From: Cupriavidus sp. U2
GTDB taxonomy: Bacteria > Pseudomonadota > Gammaproteobacteria > Burkholderiales > Burkholderiaceae
NCBI RefSeq assembly: GCF_009663685.2
Contig: NZ_RCOG02000015.1
Coordinates: 22,490 to 86,489 of the forward strand
DNA: 64,000 bases
Direction: 5' to 3'
Under the pieces are notes generated by a model. That model ran no database searches, was not told the origin of the DNA, and saw nothing but the letters and a program-made list of their open reading frames with translations. The position numbers and the translations under genes were made by a program. The number at the start of each line of letters is the position of its first letter. Positions within the stretch are counted from its first letter, which is position 1. This document shows, one piece after another, positions 51,903-61,740 of the stretch.

Positions 51903-52766
51903 GTGCTAGTAGTTATTGGCTATGTCGTCGTAGTCGGGGCGGTGTTGGGCGGTTACGCCCTCACCGGCGGACATATGGGCGCGCTTTATCAACCGGCGGA
52001 GCTCATCATCATCGGCGGTGCCGCCGTCGGCGCATTCATCAGCTCCAACAGCGGCAAGGCCATCAAGGCCACGATGAAGGCCATGCCTTCGCTGCTCCAG
52101 GGCTCCAAGTACAAGAAGGAACTGTACCTGGACGTGATGGCGCTGCTGTACGTGCTGCTGTCCAAGGCACGTCGCGAGGGCATCCTGTTCCTCGAAAAGG
52201 AAATTGCCGATCCCGCATCGAGCAGCGTCTTCAGTCAGTACCCGCGCATCCTGGCCGACGCCAAGATGATGGAGTTCCTGACCGACTACCTGCGCATGAT
52301 GGTCAACGGCAACATGAACGCCTTCGAGATCGAGGCGCTCATGGACCACGAAATCGAGACGTTCCGCCACGAAGCCGAGATTCCCGCCCATGCGCTGTCG
52401 CGCGTCGGCGACGGCCTGCCCGCCTTCGGCATCGTGGCCGCGGTGATGGGCGTGGTGCACGCACTCGCCTCGGCCGATCTGCCGCCGGCAGAACTGGGCG
52501 CCCTGATTGCCCACGCCATGGTCGGTACGTTCCTGGGCATTCTGCTGGCCTACGGCTTCGTGTCGCCGCTGGCGTCGCGCGTCGAGCACCAGGTGTCCGA
52601 GAGCATCAAGATGTACGAGTGCATCAAGGTCACGCTGCTGGCATCTCTGAACGGCTATGCCCCGCTGGTGGCGGTGGAATTCGGCCGCAAGGTGCTGTAC
52701 TCCACGGTACGTCCGTCGTTCCTCGAGCTCGACGACCACGTGCGTGAAGTCAAGAGCCTGACCTGA
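51903..52766 (+). CDS. motA: Flagellar stator protein MotA
   Basis: Protein of 287 residues. GTG 51903 with GGGGA 7 bases upstream gives the family start (M)LVVIGYVVVVGAVLGGYALTGGHMGALYQPAELIIIGGAAVGAFI. Four membrane helices lie at about 1-22, 32-50, 165-190 and 200-222. The cytoplasmic loop keeps SKARREGILFLEKEI, which contacts FliG. With MotB it forms the H+ channel that powers the motor. The 121-bp spacer after flhC has no clear sigma-28 promoter. Confidence 0.95.
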   Translation: MLVVIGYVVVVGAVLGGYALTGGHMGALYQPAELIIIGGAAVGAFISSNSGKAIKATMKAMPSLLQGSKYKKELYLDVMALLYVLLSKARREGILFLEKEIADPASSSVFSQYPRILADAKMMEFLTDYLRMMVNGNMNAFEIEALMDHEIETFRHEAEIPAHALSRVGDGLPAFGIVAAVMGVVHALASADLPPAELGALIAHAMVGTFLGILLAYGFVSPLASRVEHQVSESIKMYECIKVTLLASLNGYAPLVAVEFGRKVLYSTVRPSFLELDDHVREVKSLT

Positions 52767-52779
52767 CGGGAGAGCAGCC

Positions 52780-53763
52780 ATGAGCAGCGCCCAGGACCTG
52801 CGTCCGATCATCATCAAGAAGGCGAAGTCGCACGCCAAGCCGCACGGCAACCACAGCTGGAAGATCGCCTACGCCGACTTCATGACGGCCATGATGGCGC
52901 TGTTCCTGGTGCTGTGGCTGCTGAGCTCGTCTTCCCCGAAAACGCTCGTGGGCGTGGCCGAATACTTCAAGACGCCGCTGAAGGTGGCGGTGGCCGGCGG
53001 CGACAAGAGCAGCATGTCGAAGAGTGTCATCCCCGGCGGCGGCAAGGACCCGATGGCCAAGGACGGCGAGGTCATGAAGGCCCTGACCAACGATCCGGCC
53101 GACGCCCAGCGCCGCCGCGACCAGATGGACAGCGAGCGCCTGCGCGCGCTCAAGGGCCGTCTGGAACAGATCATCGACAACAACCCGACGCTGCGCCAGT
53201 TCCGCCCGCAGTTGTTGCTGGACATCACCAGCGAGGGCCTGCGCATCCAGATCCTGGATACACAGAACCGGCCGATGTTCCGTACCGGCAGCGCCGCCGT
53301 CGAGCCGTACATGCGTGCCATCCTGCGCGAAATCGGCCCGGTGCTCAACGAGATGCCGAACAAGGTCAGCCTGTCGGGCCATACCGACTCGGCTACCTAC
53401 ATGATGGGCGAGCGCGCATACAGCAACTGGGAACTGTCGGCAGACCGCGCCAACGCGTCGCGCCAGGAACTGATCGCCGGTGGCATGCAGGAAGGCAAGG
53501 TGCTGCGGGTGCTGGGCCTGGCCGACACCATGCCGCTGGAGAAGAACGAACCGCTGGCGCCGACCAACCGTCGCATCAGCATTGTGGTGCTCAACAAGCG
53601 CGCGCAGGCCCAGTTCGAGTCCGAAAACGCCAGCGCGGCGGATGTTTCGGTGCAGGCCCAGAAGGGACGCATGGCCGAAGAGCTGCAGTCGCAGGTGCCG
53701 TCGCAGGCGGAAGCCGCCCCGGCATCCGCGGCAGGCCCTGCCAACACGCCCAAGGGCAAGTAG
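52780..53763 (+). CDS. motB: Flagellar stator protein MotB
   Basis: Protein of 327 residues. A cytoplasmic basic tail precedes a single membrane helix (about 30-52) that carries the proton-accepting Asp33 (AYADFMTAMMALFLVLW). A plug region follows, then an OmpA-type peptidoglycan-binding domain (about 150-275, SLSGHTDSATYMMGERAYSNWELSADRANASRQELIAGG and NRRISIVV). The C-terminal tail is A/Q/P-rich. It lies 13 bp after motA. Confidence 0.95.
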   Translation: MSSAQDLRPIIIKKAKSHAKPHGNHSWKIAYADFMTAMMALFLVLWLLSSSSPKTLVGVAEYFKTPLKVAVAGGDKSSMSKSVIPGGGKDPMAKDGEVMKALTNDPADAQRRRDQMDSERLRALKGRLEQIIDNNPTLRQFRPQLLLDITSEGLRIQILDTQNRPMFRTGSAAVEPYMRAILREIGPVLNEMPNKVSLSGHTDSATYMMGERAYSNWELSADRANASRQELIAGGMQEGKVLRVLGLADTMPLEKNEPLAPTNRRISIVVLNKRAQAQFESENASAADVSVQAQKGRMAEELQSQVPSQAEAAPASAAGPANTPKGK

Positions 53764-53829
53764 GAACGAGGGCGCGCCGCCGCGGTGGGTGGCGTGTCTT
53801 CCCAGGAAATCTAGCGAGCCAGGACGATC

Positions 53830-55860
53830 ATGTCTGTCGATATCGATATCACGCAGTTTTACCAGACCTTCTTCGAAGAGGCAGAGGAACTGCTCGTAGA
53901 AATGGAGCAGCTGCTGCTGGAGGTGGACATCGAGTCCCCCGATGCCGAAGCGCTCAACGCGATCTTTCGTGCCGCGCATTCGATCAAGGGCGGTGCCGCG
54001 ACGTTCGGCTTCACGGCCCTGACCGAAACCACGCACATCTTTGAGAACCTGCTCGACCGCACGCGTCGGCGGGAACTGGCCCTCACGCGGGTCATCATCG
54101 ACACTTTTCTGGAAACCAAGGACGTGTTGCAAGACCAGCTCAATGCCTATCGCAACGGCACCGAACCCGATCCGGAAACGTTCAAGCGCATCTGCGCCGT
54201 CCTGCAGCAGCTGGCCCAGGAAGCCGGCGGCGAAGCGGCCCACGCTCCGGCCCCCGCACCCGCGCCCGTGGCAGCCCCCGCACCGGCCGCCGCACCGGCC
54301 GGCGGCAACCTGAAGGTTCGCCTGATCAAGGTATCGGCCGCGGACCAGGCGCTGCTGCGCGAGGAACTGGCCAACCTGGGCGAGATCACCGGCCAGGAAG
54401 AGGCCGATGGCGACCTGACCATCTGGCTGAACAGCCAGTGCGGCACCGACGACATCATCGCGGTCTGCTGCTTCGTGATCGACGAGAAGCAGATCGTCGT
54501 GGAAGCCGTGGCAGCCGGCGAGGCACCGGCCGCCGCCGCGCCCGCACCGGCGCCTGCGCCCGTTGCCGCACCGGCCCCGGCGGCCGCTGCCCCGGCCGCC
54601 GCCCCGGCAGCCAGGGACAAGGAAAAGGAAAAGGCCAAGCCTGCGGCCGCCGCCGCCGCGCATGGCCCCGATTCGGGTTCGATCCGCGTGCCGACCGAGA
54701 AGGTCGACCAGATCATCAACCTGGTGGGCGAACTGGTCATCACGCAATCGATGCTGGCACAGACCGCGTCGTCGCTCGACCCCGTGCTGTTCGACCGCCT
54801 GTTCTCGGGCATGGGCCAGCTGGAGCGCAACGCGCGCGACCTGCAGGAAGCGGTGATGTCGATCCGCATGATGCCGATGGACTACGTGTTCTCGCGCTTC
54901 CCGCGTCTGGTGCGCGACCTGGCCAGCAAGCTGAACAAGCAGATCGACCTGGTCACGTTCGGCAAGGCGACCGAACTGGACAAGAGCCTGATCGAACGGA
55001 TCATCGACCCGCTGACGCACCTGGTGCGCAACAGCCTCGACCACGGTATCGAAACGCCCGAGAAGCGCGTGGCGGCCGGCAAGGAGCCGACCGGCCAGCT
55101 GATCCTGTCGGCACAGCACGCCGGCGGCAACATCGTCATCGAAGTGAGCGACGACGGTGGTGGCCTGAACCGGGAACGCATCCTGTCCAAGGCCCTGCAG
55201 AACAACCTGCCGGGCGTGTCCGAAAGCATGCCCGACGACGAGGTCTGGCAGCTGATCTTCGCGCCGGGCTTCTCCACCGCCGAGGTGGTGACCGACGTGT
55301 CGGGCCGTGGCGTCGGCATGGACGTGGTCAAGCGGAACATCCAGGAAATGGGCGGGCATGTCGAGATCAGCTCGCGCCAGGGCCTGGGCACCACCACCCG
55401 CATCGTGCTGCCGCTGACGCTGGCCATCCTGGACGGCATGTCGGTGCGCACCGGCGAAGAGACGTTCATCCTGCCGCTGAACTGCGTGATGGAGTCGCTG
55501 CAGCCGAAGGCCGACGACGTGCACACCGCGGCCAACGGCGAGCGCGTGATGAACGTACGTGGCGAATACCTGCCGCTGCTGGAGCTGCACAAGGTCTTCA
55601 ACGTGGCCAATGCAGTGCAGGAGCCCACGCAGGGCATCGCCGTGATCCTGGCCGCCGAAGGCAAGCGTTTCGCGCTGCTGGTGGACCAGCTGATCGGCCA
55701 GCACCAGGTGGTACTGAAAAACCTCGAAACCAACTACCGCAAGGTGCCGTGCATTTCGGCCGCGACGATCCTGGGCGACGGCAGCGTCGCGCTGATCGTG
55801 GACGTGGCCGCGCTGCAGCGCACCGGCGTGCGCCGCCAGGACATGGCGGCGGCACTGTAA
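53830..55860 (+). CDS. cheA: Chemotaxis histidine kinase CheA
   Basis: Protein of 676 residues with all five domains. P1 has phospho-accepting His50 in FRAAHSIKGGAATFGF. P2, the CheY/CheB-docking domain, is at about 155-230, bracketed by two A/P-rich linkers (about 135-157 and 232-275). P3, the dimerisation domain, begins SIRVPTEKVDQIINLVGELVITQ. P4, the kinase, has N-box HLVRNSLDHGIE, G1 EVSDDGGGLNRE and G2 GRGVGMDVVKRNI. P5 is CheW-like and runs from about 540. The receptors act through it to phosphorylate CheY and CheB. Confidence 0.96.
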   Translation: MSVDIDITQFYQTFFEEAEELLVEMEQLLLEVDIESPDAEALNAIFRAAHSIKGGAATFGFTALTETTHIFENLLDRTRRRELALTRVIIDTFLETKDVLQDQLNAYRNGTEPDPETFKRICAVLQQLAQEAGGEAAHAPAPAPAPVAAPAPAAAPAGGNLKVRLIKVSAADQALLREELANLGEITGQEEADGDLTIWLNSQCGTDDIIAVCCFVIDEKQIVVEAVAAGEAPAAAAPAPAPAPVAAPAPAAAAPAAAPAARDKEKEKAKPAAAAAAHGPDSGSIRVPTEKVDQIINLVGELVITQSMLAQTASSLDPVLFDRLFSGMGQLERNARDLQEAVMSIRMMPMDYVFSRFPRLVRDLASKLNKQIDLVTFGKATELDKSLIERIIDPLTHLVRNSLDHGIETPEKRVAAGKEPTGQLILSAQHAGGNIVIEVSDDGGGLNRERILSKALQNNLPGVSESMPDDEVWQLIFAPGFSTAEVVTDVSGRGVGMDVVKRNIQEMGGHVEISSRQGLGTTTRIVLPLTLAILDGMSVRTGEETFILPLNCVMESLQPKADDVHTAANGERVMNVRGEYLPLLELHKVFNVANAVQEPTQGIAVILAAEGKRFALLVDQLIGQHQVVLKNLETNYRKVPCISAATILGDGSVALIVDVAALQRTGVRRQDMAAAL

Positions 55861-55881
55861 TCGACAGCAAGGAGAACGGAC

Positions 55882-56376
55882 ATGGCCGGCATCGGACACA
55901 TCGATACCCAGGGCAGCGAAGCCTCTGGCCAGGAATACCTGGTCTTCACGCTGGGCACCGAGGAATATGGCATCGACATCCTGAAAGTGCAGGAAATCCG
56001 CAGCTACGAGACGGTAACCCGCATCGCCAACGCACCCGACTTCATCAAGGGCGTGACGAACCTGCGCGGCGTGATCGTACCGATCGTGGACCTGCGCCTG
56101 AAGTTCAACCTCGCCAACGTGCGTTATGACCACCAGACCGTGGTGATCATCCTGAACGTGGCGGGGCGTGTAGTGGGCATCGTCGTCGATGGCGTGTCGG
56201 ACGTGCTCACGCTGACCGGCGACGACATCAAGGCCGCGCCGGAATTCGGCGTATCGGTATCCAACGAGCACCTGACCGGCCTCGGTTCGGTGGAAGGCCG
56301 GATGCTGATCCTGATCGACATCGAACGCATGATGACCAGCGCCGAGATGGAACTGATCGAAGCCGAGTTCGCCTGA
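55882..56376 (+). CDS. cheW: Chemotaxis coupling protein CheW (main operon)
   Basis: Protein of 164 residues starting 21 bp after cheA with AAGGAG upstream. [57 protein letters not shown] is the CheW core. It bridges CheA and receptors. It is paralogous to the cheW at 45367, and the two differ mainly in the termini and around residues 75-110. Confidence 0.96.
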   Translation: MAGIGHIDTQGSEASGQEYLVFTLGTEEYGIDILKVQEIRSYETVTRIANAPDFIKGVTNLRGVIVPIVDLRLKFNLANVRYDHQTVVIILNVAGRVVGIVVDGVSDVLTLTGDDIKAAPEFGVSVSNEHLTGLGSVEGRMLILIDIERMMTSAEMELIEAEFA

Positions 56377-56442
56377 GCGCGCGCCGGATCGCCCCCAACT
56401 GCCTGTACCGCCGATCATCGGCAACCCTGACGACATACACTC

Positions 56443-57354
56443 ATGACGCCGCTCCGTTCTTCCTCCAGCGCCACCGGGAAGCCAGGCGCGGCCGCCAGCG
56501 CGGCGACGCCGGTGCTGGCGCCCCTGCGCGACGACATGCGTGACTTCCTGCTGACCGAGCGCGACTTCGAGAAGGTGCGCGCGCTGATCCACAAGCGCGC
56601 CGGCATCTCGCTGGGCAGCCACAAGCGCGAGATGGTGTACAGCCGTCTGGCGCGGCGGCTGCGCTCGCTGCAGCTCAGCGACTTCGGCACTTACCTGGAA
56701 CTGCTCGAGTCGGACGACCGGTCCGACGAGTGGGAATACTTCACCAACGCGCTGACGACCAACCTCACGTCGTTCTTCCGTGAGGCGCACCACTTCCCGC
56801 TGCTGGCCGAGCACGCCAGGAAGACTGGCCGGCCCTACAGCGTCTGGTGCGCGGCGGCGTCGAGCGGCGAGGAACCGTATTCGATCGCCATCACGCTGGC
56901 CGAGGCGCTGGGCGACCGCGCCGGGACCGTGCTGGCCACCGACATCGACACCCAGGTGCTGGCCAAGGCCCGCGCCGGCGTCTATACGACCGAGCAGGTG
57001 TCCCGGCTGCAGCAAGAGCAGCTCAAGCGCTTCTTCCTGAAGGGCACGGGCGCGCGCGCCGGCTCGGTCAAGGTCAAGCCGGAGCTGGCATCGACCATCA
57101 CGTTCCAGCCGCTGAACCTGCTGGCGCCGGACTGGGGCATTCGCGACAAGTTCGACGCGATCTTCTGCCGCAACGTGATGATCTATTTCGACAAGCCGAC
57201 CCAGGGCCGCATCCTGGAGCGGTTTGCGCCGTTGCTCAAGCCGAACGGGCTGCTGTTTGCCGGCCACTCGGAGAACTTCTCGTATGTCACGCGCGCGTTC
57301 CAGCTGCGCGGGCAGACCGTGTATGAACTGGCGGGCAAAGGCGGAGGCGCATGA
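56443..57354 (+). CDS. cheR: Chemoreceptor methyltransferase CheR
   Basis: Protein of 303 residues. The N-terminal helical domain (about 20-100) is followed by a SAM-dependent methyltransferase domain with the SAM-binding signature [21 protein letters not shown] (about 140-160) and [22 protein letters not shown]. It methylates receptor glutamates. The beta-subdomain around [21 protein letters not shown], which can bind the NWxxF-type tails seen on two local receptors, is present. It overlaps cheD by 4 bases (ATGA). Confidence 0.95.
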   Translation: MTPLRSSSSATGKPGAAASAATPVLAPLRDDMRDFLLTERDFEKVRALIHKRAGISLGSHKREMVYSRLARRLRSLQLSDFGTYLELLESDDRSDEWEYFTNALTTNLTSFFREAHHFPLLAEHARKTGRPYSVWCAAASSGEEPYSIAITLAEALGDRAGTVLATDIDTQVLAKARAGVYTTEQVSRLQQEQLKRFFLKGTGARAGSVKVKPELASTITFQPLNLLAPDWGIRDKFDAIFCRNVMIYFDKPTQGRILERFAPLLKPNGLLFAGHSENFSYVTRAFQLRGQTVYELAGKGGGA

Positions 57355-58013
57355 TGCGCGGCACGCCCCAGATGCCAGAGGCCATTGCCACGCGAAAGTA
57401 CTTCGATCGCGAATTCGGCAAGCAGGCCATCAAGCTGCTGCCCAACGAATACTACGTGACCGGCGATGACGTGGTGCTGACCACGGTGCTGGGATCGTGC
57501 GTGGCCGCATGCATCCGTGACGAAGTGGCGGGCGTGGGCGGCATGAACCATTTCATGCTGCCCGATGACGAGAACGCCGGCCCTGACCGCATGCTTTCGG
57601 CGTCGATGCGCTACGGCTGCTACGCGCTGGAAGTGCTGATCAATGAACTGCTGAAGATGGGCGCCCGGCGCGAGCGCCTGGAAGCCAAGGTATTTGGCGG
57701 CGGCGCGGTACTGGCGAACATGACGACCCTCAATATTGGGGACCGGAATGCCGATTTCGTACTGAAGTACCTGCGCACCGAAGAGATACGGGTGGCCGCG
57801 CAGGACCTGCGGGGGCCACACGCGCGACGCGTCAGCTATTTTCCCGGAACGGGTCTGGCGCTGGTGCGCCGGCTGACCCGCTCGGACGATACCGTTGGCG
57901 TGGAGCGCGACGAGCGTGCTCTGGCACGCGCGCTTTCCACATCCACAAAGGCGCCCGCTCGTGGTGCCGTGGCTTTGTTTACGCGGCAGGCATCGGCCAA
58001 GTCGCCGACCTGA
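57351..58013 (+). CDS. cheD: Chemoreceptor glutamine deamidase CheD
   Basis: Protein of 220 residues. The catalytic Cys50 ([12 protein letters not shown]) and His67 (GGMNHFMLP) are in place; GGGAVLANM and IGDRNADFV are further family motifs. It deamidates specific receptor glutamines to glutamates. Its ATG lies in the cheR stop. The C-terminal 25 residues ([20 protein letters not shown]) are an unconserved tail. Confidence 0.95.
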   Translation: MMRGTPQMPEAIATRKYFDREFGKQAIKLLPNEYYVTGDDVVLTTVLGSCVAACIRDEVAGVGGMNHFMLPDDENAGPDRMLSASMRYGCYALEVLINELLKMGARRERLEAKVFGGGAVLANMTTLNIGDRNADFVLKYLRTEEIRVAAQDLRGPHARRVSYFPGTGLALVRRLTRSDDTVGVERDERALARALSTSTKAPARGAVALFTRQASAKSPT

Positions 58014-58036
58014 AAACTGAAGACGTAGAGACGAAC

Positions 58037-59110
58037 ATGACCGCCGCGAAGATCAAGGTGCTGTGCGTGGATGATTCCGCGCTGATTCGCAGCCTGATGA
58101 CGGAGATCATCAACAGCCAGCCGGACATGGAGGTGGTGGGTACCGCCCCCGACCCGCTGGTGGCGCGTGACATGATCAAGCGCCTGAACCCGGACGTGCT
58201 GACGCTGGACGTGGAAATGCCACGGATGGACGGGCTCGACTTCCTGGAACGCCTGATGCGCCTGCGCCCGATGCCGGTGCTGATGGTGTCCTCGCTGACC
58301 GAGCGCGGGTCGGAAATCACGATGCGCGCGCTGGAACTGGGCGCGGTCGATTTCGTGACCAAGCCCAAGCTTGGTATCCGCGAGGGCCTGATCGAATACA
58401 CCGACACGATCGCCGACAAGCTGCGCGCGGCGTCGCGGGCACGCGTGCGCGCCCGGTCCGAGGCGCCCGCGGGCAGCGCGCCGGCCGCGCCGATGCTGCG
58501 CGCGCCGCTGCTGTCGACCGAAAAACTGATCATCGTCGGCGCATCGACCGGCGGCACCGAGGCCATCAAGGAATTCCTGATGCCGCTGCCGCCCGATTCA
58601 CCGGCAGTCATGATCGTGCAGCACATGCCGGCCGGCTTCACCAAGTCGTTCGCGCAGCGCCTGAACGGGCTGTGCCGCATCACGGTCAAGGAAGCGGAGC
58701 ACGGCGAACGCGTGCTGCCCGGCTATGCGTATATCGCACCGGGTGACTCCCACCTGCTGCTGGCGCGCAGCGGTGCCAACTACGTGGCGCACCTGTCGCA
58801 AGAGGCGCCGGTGAACCGGCATCGTCCGTCGGTGGACGTGCTGTTCGATTCCGCCGCGATCCACGGCGGCAAGAACGTGACGGGCGTGATCCTGACCGGC
58901 ATGGGCAAGGACGGCGCCCGCGGCATGCTGCGCATGCGCGAGGCCGGATCGTACAACCTGGCGCAGGACGAACAGTCCTGCATCGTGTTTGGCATGCCGA
59001 AGGAGGCTATCGCCACCGGCGGCGTGCATGAAGTCGTGCCCCTGAACCAGATGAGCCAGCGCGTCATGGCGCACCTGGCCACGTTTGGCGCACGGGCGCA
59101 GCGCGTGTAG
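58037..59110 (+). CDS. cheB: Chemoreceptor methylesterase CheB
   Basis: Protein of 357 residues. The receiver domain (1-125) has Asp58 as the phospho-acceptor ([12 protein letters not shown]). A linker joins it to the methylesterase domain (about 160-350) with the triad Ser170 ([11 protein letters not shown]), His196 (VQHMPAGF) and Asp292 ([11 protein letters not shown]). It removes methyl groups from receptors when phosphorylated by CheA. Confidence 0.96.
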   Translation: MTAAKIKVLCVDDSALIRSLMTEIINSQPDMEVVGTAPDPLVARDMIKRLNPDVLTLDVEMPRMDGLDFLERLMRLRPMPVLMVSSLTERGSEITMRALELGAVDFVTKPKLGIREGLIEYTDTIADKLRAASRARVRARSEAPAGSAPAAPMLRAPLLSTEKLIIVGASTGGTEAIKEFLMPLPPDSPAVMIVQHMPAGFTKSFAQRLNGLCRITVKEAEHGERVLPGYAYIAPGDSHLLLARSGANYVAHLSQEAPVNRHRPSVDVLFDSAAIHGGKNVTGVILTGMGKDGARGMLRMREAGSYNLAQDEQSCIVFGMPKEAIATGGVHEVVPLNQMSQRVMAHLATFGARAQRV

Positions 59111-59192
59111 TCCTGGATCGCGCGCGAGAGAGGTCGGATTAGCAACAACAACCGGATGGCCGTGTCATCCGTAACCGTATTGGAGCCGTAAA

Positions 59193-59579
59193 GTGGACAA
59201 GAACATCAAGATCCTCGTGGTCGATGACTTCCCGACCATGCGTCGGATCATTCGCAACCTGCTCAAGGAGCTGGGGTTCACCAACGTCGAGGAAGCCGAA
59301 GATGGCGCCGCCGGCCTGGAAAAAGTCAAGGACGGCAGCTTCCAGTTCGTGGTGTCGGACTGGAACATGCCGAACATGGACGGCCTGACCATGCTGCAGT
59401 CGATCCGTGCGATTCCCGAGATCGCCAAGACGCCAGTGCTGATGGTGACGGCCGAGGCCAAGAAGGAGAACATCATTGCCGCCGCGCAGGCTGGTGCCAA
59501 TGGTTATGTGGTCAAGCCGTTCACCGCCGCGACGCTGGACGAAAAGATCACGAAGATCTTCGAGAAGCTGGCTCAATAA
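59193..59579 (+). CDS. cheY: Chemotaxis response regulator CheY
   Basis: Protein of 128 residues. Asp11-Asp12, phospho-acceptor Asp56 (VVSDWNMP), Thr86 and Lys108 (VVKPFTAA) match enterobacterial CheY almost throughout, including the FliM-binding face around [10 protein letters not shown]. Phosphorylated CheY binds the flagellar switch. It begins 82 bp after cheB and is followed 15 bp later by cheZ. Confidence 0.97.
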   Translation: MDKNIKILVVDDFPTMRRIIRNLLKELGFTNVEEAEDGAAGLEKVKDGSFQFVVSDWNMPNMDGLTMLQSIRAIPEIAKTPVLMVTAEAKKENIIAAAQAGANGYVVKPFTAATLDEKITKIFEKLAQ

Positions 59580-59594
59580 GAAGAGGTACGCGAC

Positions 59595-60230
59595 ATGTCG
59601 ACGACTCCGACTTTCAGCCAAGAATCGGCCGAGCAGATCATCCATCGCATCGGCAACCTGACGCGAATGCTGCGCGACAACATGCGGGAGCTGGGGCTCG
59701 ACAAGGAAATCGAGAAGGCCGCCCTGGCCATTCCCGATGCACGCGACCGCCTGAGCTACATCGCCGCCATGACCGAGCAGGCGGCCGAGCGCACGCTCAC
59801 CGCCGTCGAACTGGCGCAGCCGCTGCAGGAAGATCTGGAAAGCAAGGCCACCGCGCTGGACAAGCGTTGGGACGAGTGGTTCGCGCAACCCGTGGAGCTG
59901 GGCGACGCCCGCGCACTGGTTCTGGACACACGTGAATTCCTGACCGACGTTCCGCAAAAGGCCAAGGCGACCGGCAGCCACCTGCTTGAAATCATGATGG
60001 CCCAGGACTTCCAGGACCTGACCGGCCAGGTGATCAAGAAGATGATGGACATGATCCGCACCCTGGAGCAGGAACTGCTGCAGGTGCTGATCGACAACGT
60101 GCCGGCCGAGCGGCGCGTTGAAGCGCCCCCCACGCTCATGAACGGTCCGCAGATCAACCCCGAAGGCAAGACCGACGTAGTGTCGGACCAGTCGCAGGTG
60201 GACGACCTGCTGGCCAGCCTGGGCTTCTGA
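59595..60230 (+). CDS. cheZ: CheY-P phosphatase CheZ
   Basis: Protein of 211 residues. A long four-helix bundle carries the catalytic site QDFQDLTGQ (Asp141, Gln145, matching enteric Asp143/Gln147). The C-terminal CheY-binding peptide [10 protein letters not shown] is present. AAGAGG precedes the ATG. The che genes end here; flhB/flhA, which often follow in related bacteria, are absent. Confidence 0.96.
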   Translation: MSTTPTFSQESAEQIIHRIGNLTRMLRDNMRELGLDKEIEKAALAIPDARDRLSYIAAMTEQAAERTLTAVELAQPLQEDLESKATALDKRWDEWFAQPVELGDARALVLDTREFLTDVPQKAKATGSHLLEIMMAQDFQDLTGQVIKKMMDMIRTLEQELLQVLIDNVPAERRVEAPPTLMNGPQINPEGKTDVVSDQSQVDDLLASLGF

Positions 60231-60241
60231 GCCCGGCAAGC

Positions 60242-60273
60242 GGGACGCGCCGGCCATCCCGCCGGCGCGTCCC
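60242..60273 (+). terminator. Strong hairpin ending the che operon
   Basis: A perfect 13-bp stem (GGGACGCGCCGGC at 60242-60254, GCCGGCGCGTCCC at 60261-60273) with a 6-nt loop begins 12 bp after the cheZ stop. Only a short T-containing tail follows, so termination may be partial. Confidence 0.7.
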
Positions 60274-60381
60274 GGGCTTGTCGCGACGATGCGCCGTACG
60301 CGCGTTTTTCGTCACATGGCGGCGCATTCGCTGGCACAATCGTGGGCAACCACGGTTTCCTACTGCCAGAGGATCGCCCCC

Positions 60382-61740
60382 ATGCATGCTCGCCGTACCG
60401 TCGTTGCAGTCTCCGTTGCCGCCGCAGTTTCCGCATTCGCCGGCATCGCCCAGGGTCAGACGCTGACCGTCCCGCAGGTTTCCCCCAGTGTTGACAGTGC
60501 CTATGCCCGGCTCGAAGCCGCGCCGCTTTACCAGAAGCTGATGGCGGACGTGCGCGCCGACGACGCGCGGGCGCTGGCGGAACTCAAGACCATGACCGAG
60601 ATCCCGGCGCCGCCCTTCAAGGAGAAGGCGCGCGCAGAGTATTTCGTGTCGCGACTCAAGGCGCTGGGCCTGACCGATGCGCATATCGATGCCGAAGGCA
60701 ATGCCATCGGCATCCGCAAGGGCACCGGCAACGGCCCCCGGCTGCTGATTTCCGCCCACCTCGATACCGTCTTTCCGGAAGGCACCGACGTCACGGTGAA
60801 GTCGCGTGACGGCAAGCTGTACGCGCCGGGCATCGGCGACGACACGCGCGGGCTGGCCGTGCTGCTGTCATGGCTGAAGGTGCTCAATGAAAACAAGGTG
60901 CGTACTGTGGGCGACCTGGTGTTCGTCGGCAACGTCGGCGAAGAGGAACTGGGCAACCTGCGCGGCATGAAGGCGGTGTTCCGCGATCACCCCGATATCG
61001 ACGGCATGGTCGGCATCGAGCCGGGCACCGGCGAACGCGTGCTGACGCAGGGCACCGGCAGCCATCGTTATGAAGTGACGTTCAAGGGCCCGGGCGGCCA
61101 CAGCTTCGGGGCCTTCGGCCTGCCCAGCGCGATCCATGCGATGGGCCGCGCCATCGGCAAGATCGGCGACGTGCAAACGCCGGCCGACCCCAAGACCACG
61201 TTCACCGTGGGTACGGTCGGCGGCGGTACGTCGGTGAACGCGATTGCCGGCGACGCGCGCATGGCGATCGATATCCGCTCGAACGGCACGCCGTCGCTGC
61301 TGGAAACCGAGAAGCACATCATGGACGCCATCGCCGCGGGCGTGGCGGACGAGAATGCGCGCTGGAAGCCGGCCAAGGGACAGGAAATCACGTACCAGGC
61401 CCGCATGATCGGCGACCGTCCCGCCGGCATCACGCCTACCGACTCGGTAATCGTGCAGTCGGCCGTGCGCGTGATCAAGGCGCACGGCAAGGAAGCGCCG
61501 TCGCTGCGCGGCGGCAGCACCGACGCCAACGTGCCGATGGCGCTGGGCATTCCGGCCATCATCATCGGCAGCGGCGGCAAGTCGGGTGGATCGCATTCGC
61601 GCGACGAATGGTTCGACCCCACCAATGCCCATGAAGGCGCGCAATGGGGCCTGACCACGGTGCTGGGCCTGGTGGGGGTGGACGGCGTCGGCGAACCGCT
61701 GCTGGCAAAGCGGCCAGCCAGGCCGACGGCTACGCGCTGA
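60382..61740 (+). CDS. Exported M20-family metallopeptidase
   Basis: Protein of 452 residues with an N-terminal signal peptide (residues 1-26, VVAVSVAAAVSAFAGIAQG). Di-zinc site residues are visible: His126 in SAHLDT, the Asp of GIGDDTRG, the Glu pair in GNVGEEELGN, and His in GSHSRDEW near residue 412. The lid/dimerisation domain lies in the middle (FKGPGGHSFGAF). Relatives are peptidase T and carboxypeptidase G2, so it probably trims peptides in the periplasm. AGAGGA supports ATG 60382; an upstream ATG at 60289 is in frame. Confidence 0.88.
   Translation: MHARRTVVAVSVAAAVSAFAGIAQGQTLTVPQVSPSVDSAYARLEAAPLYQKLMADVRADDARALAELKTMTEIPAPPFKEKARAEYFVSRLKALGLTDAHIDAEGNAIGIRKGTGNGPRLLISAHLDTVFPEGTDVTVKSRDGKLYAPGIGDDTRGLAVLLSWLKVLNENKVRTVGDLVFVGNVGEEELGNLRGMKAVFRDHPDIDGMVGIEPGTGERVLTQGTGSHRYEVTFKGPGGHSFGAFGLPSAIHAMGRAIGKIGDVQTPADPKTTFTVGTVGGGTSVNAIAGDARMAIDIRSNGTPSLLETEKHIMDAIAAGVADENARWKPAKGQEITYQARMIGDRPAGITPTDSVIVQSAVRVIKAHGKEAPSLRGGSTDANVPMALGIPAIIIGSGGKSGGSHSRDEWFDPTNAHEGAQWGLTTVLGLVGVDGVGEPLLAKRPARPTATR

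Noticed and set aside
52750..57267. A 1505-codon open frame on the minus strand opposite motB-cheA-cheW-cheR.
   Set aside because: It is the antisense shadow of highly GC-biased genes. Its product is H/R/Q/G-rich without domains, and the plus-strand genes are unambiguous.
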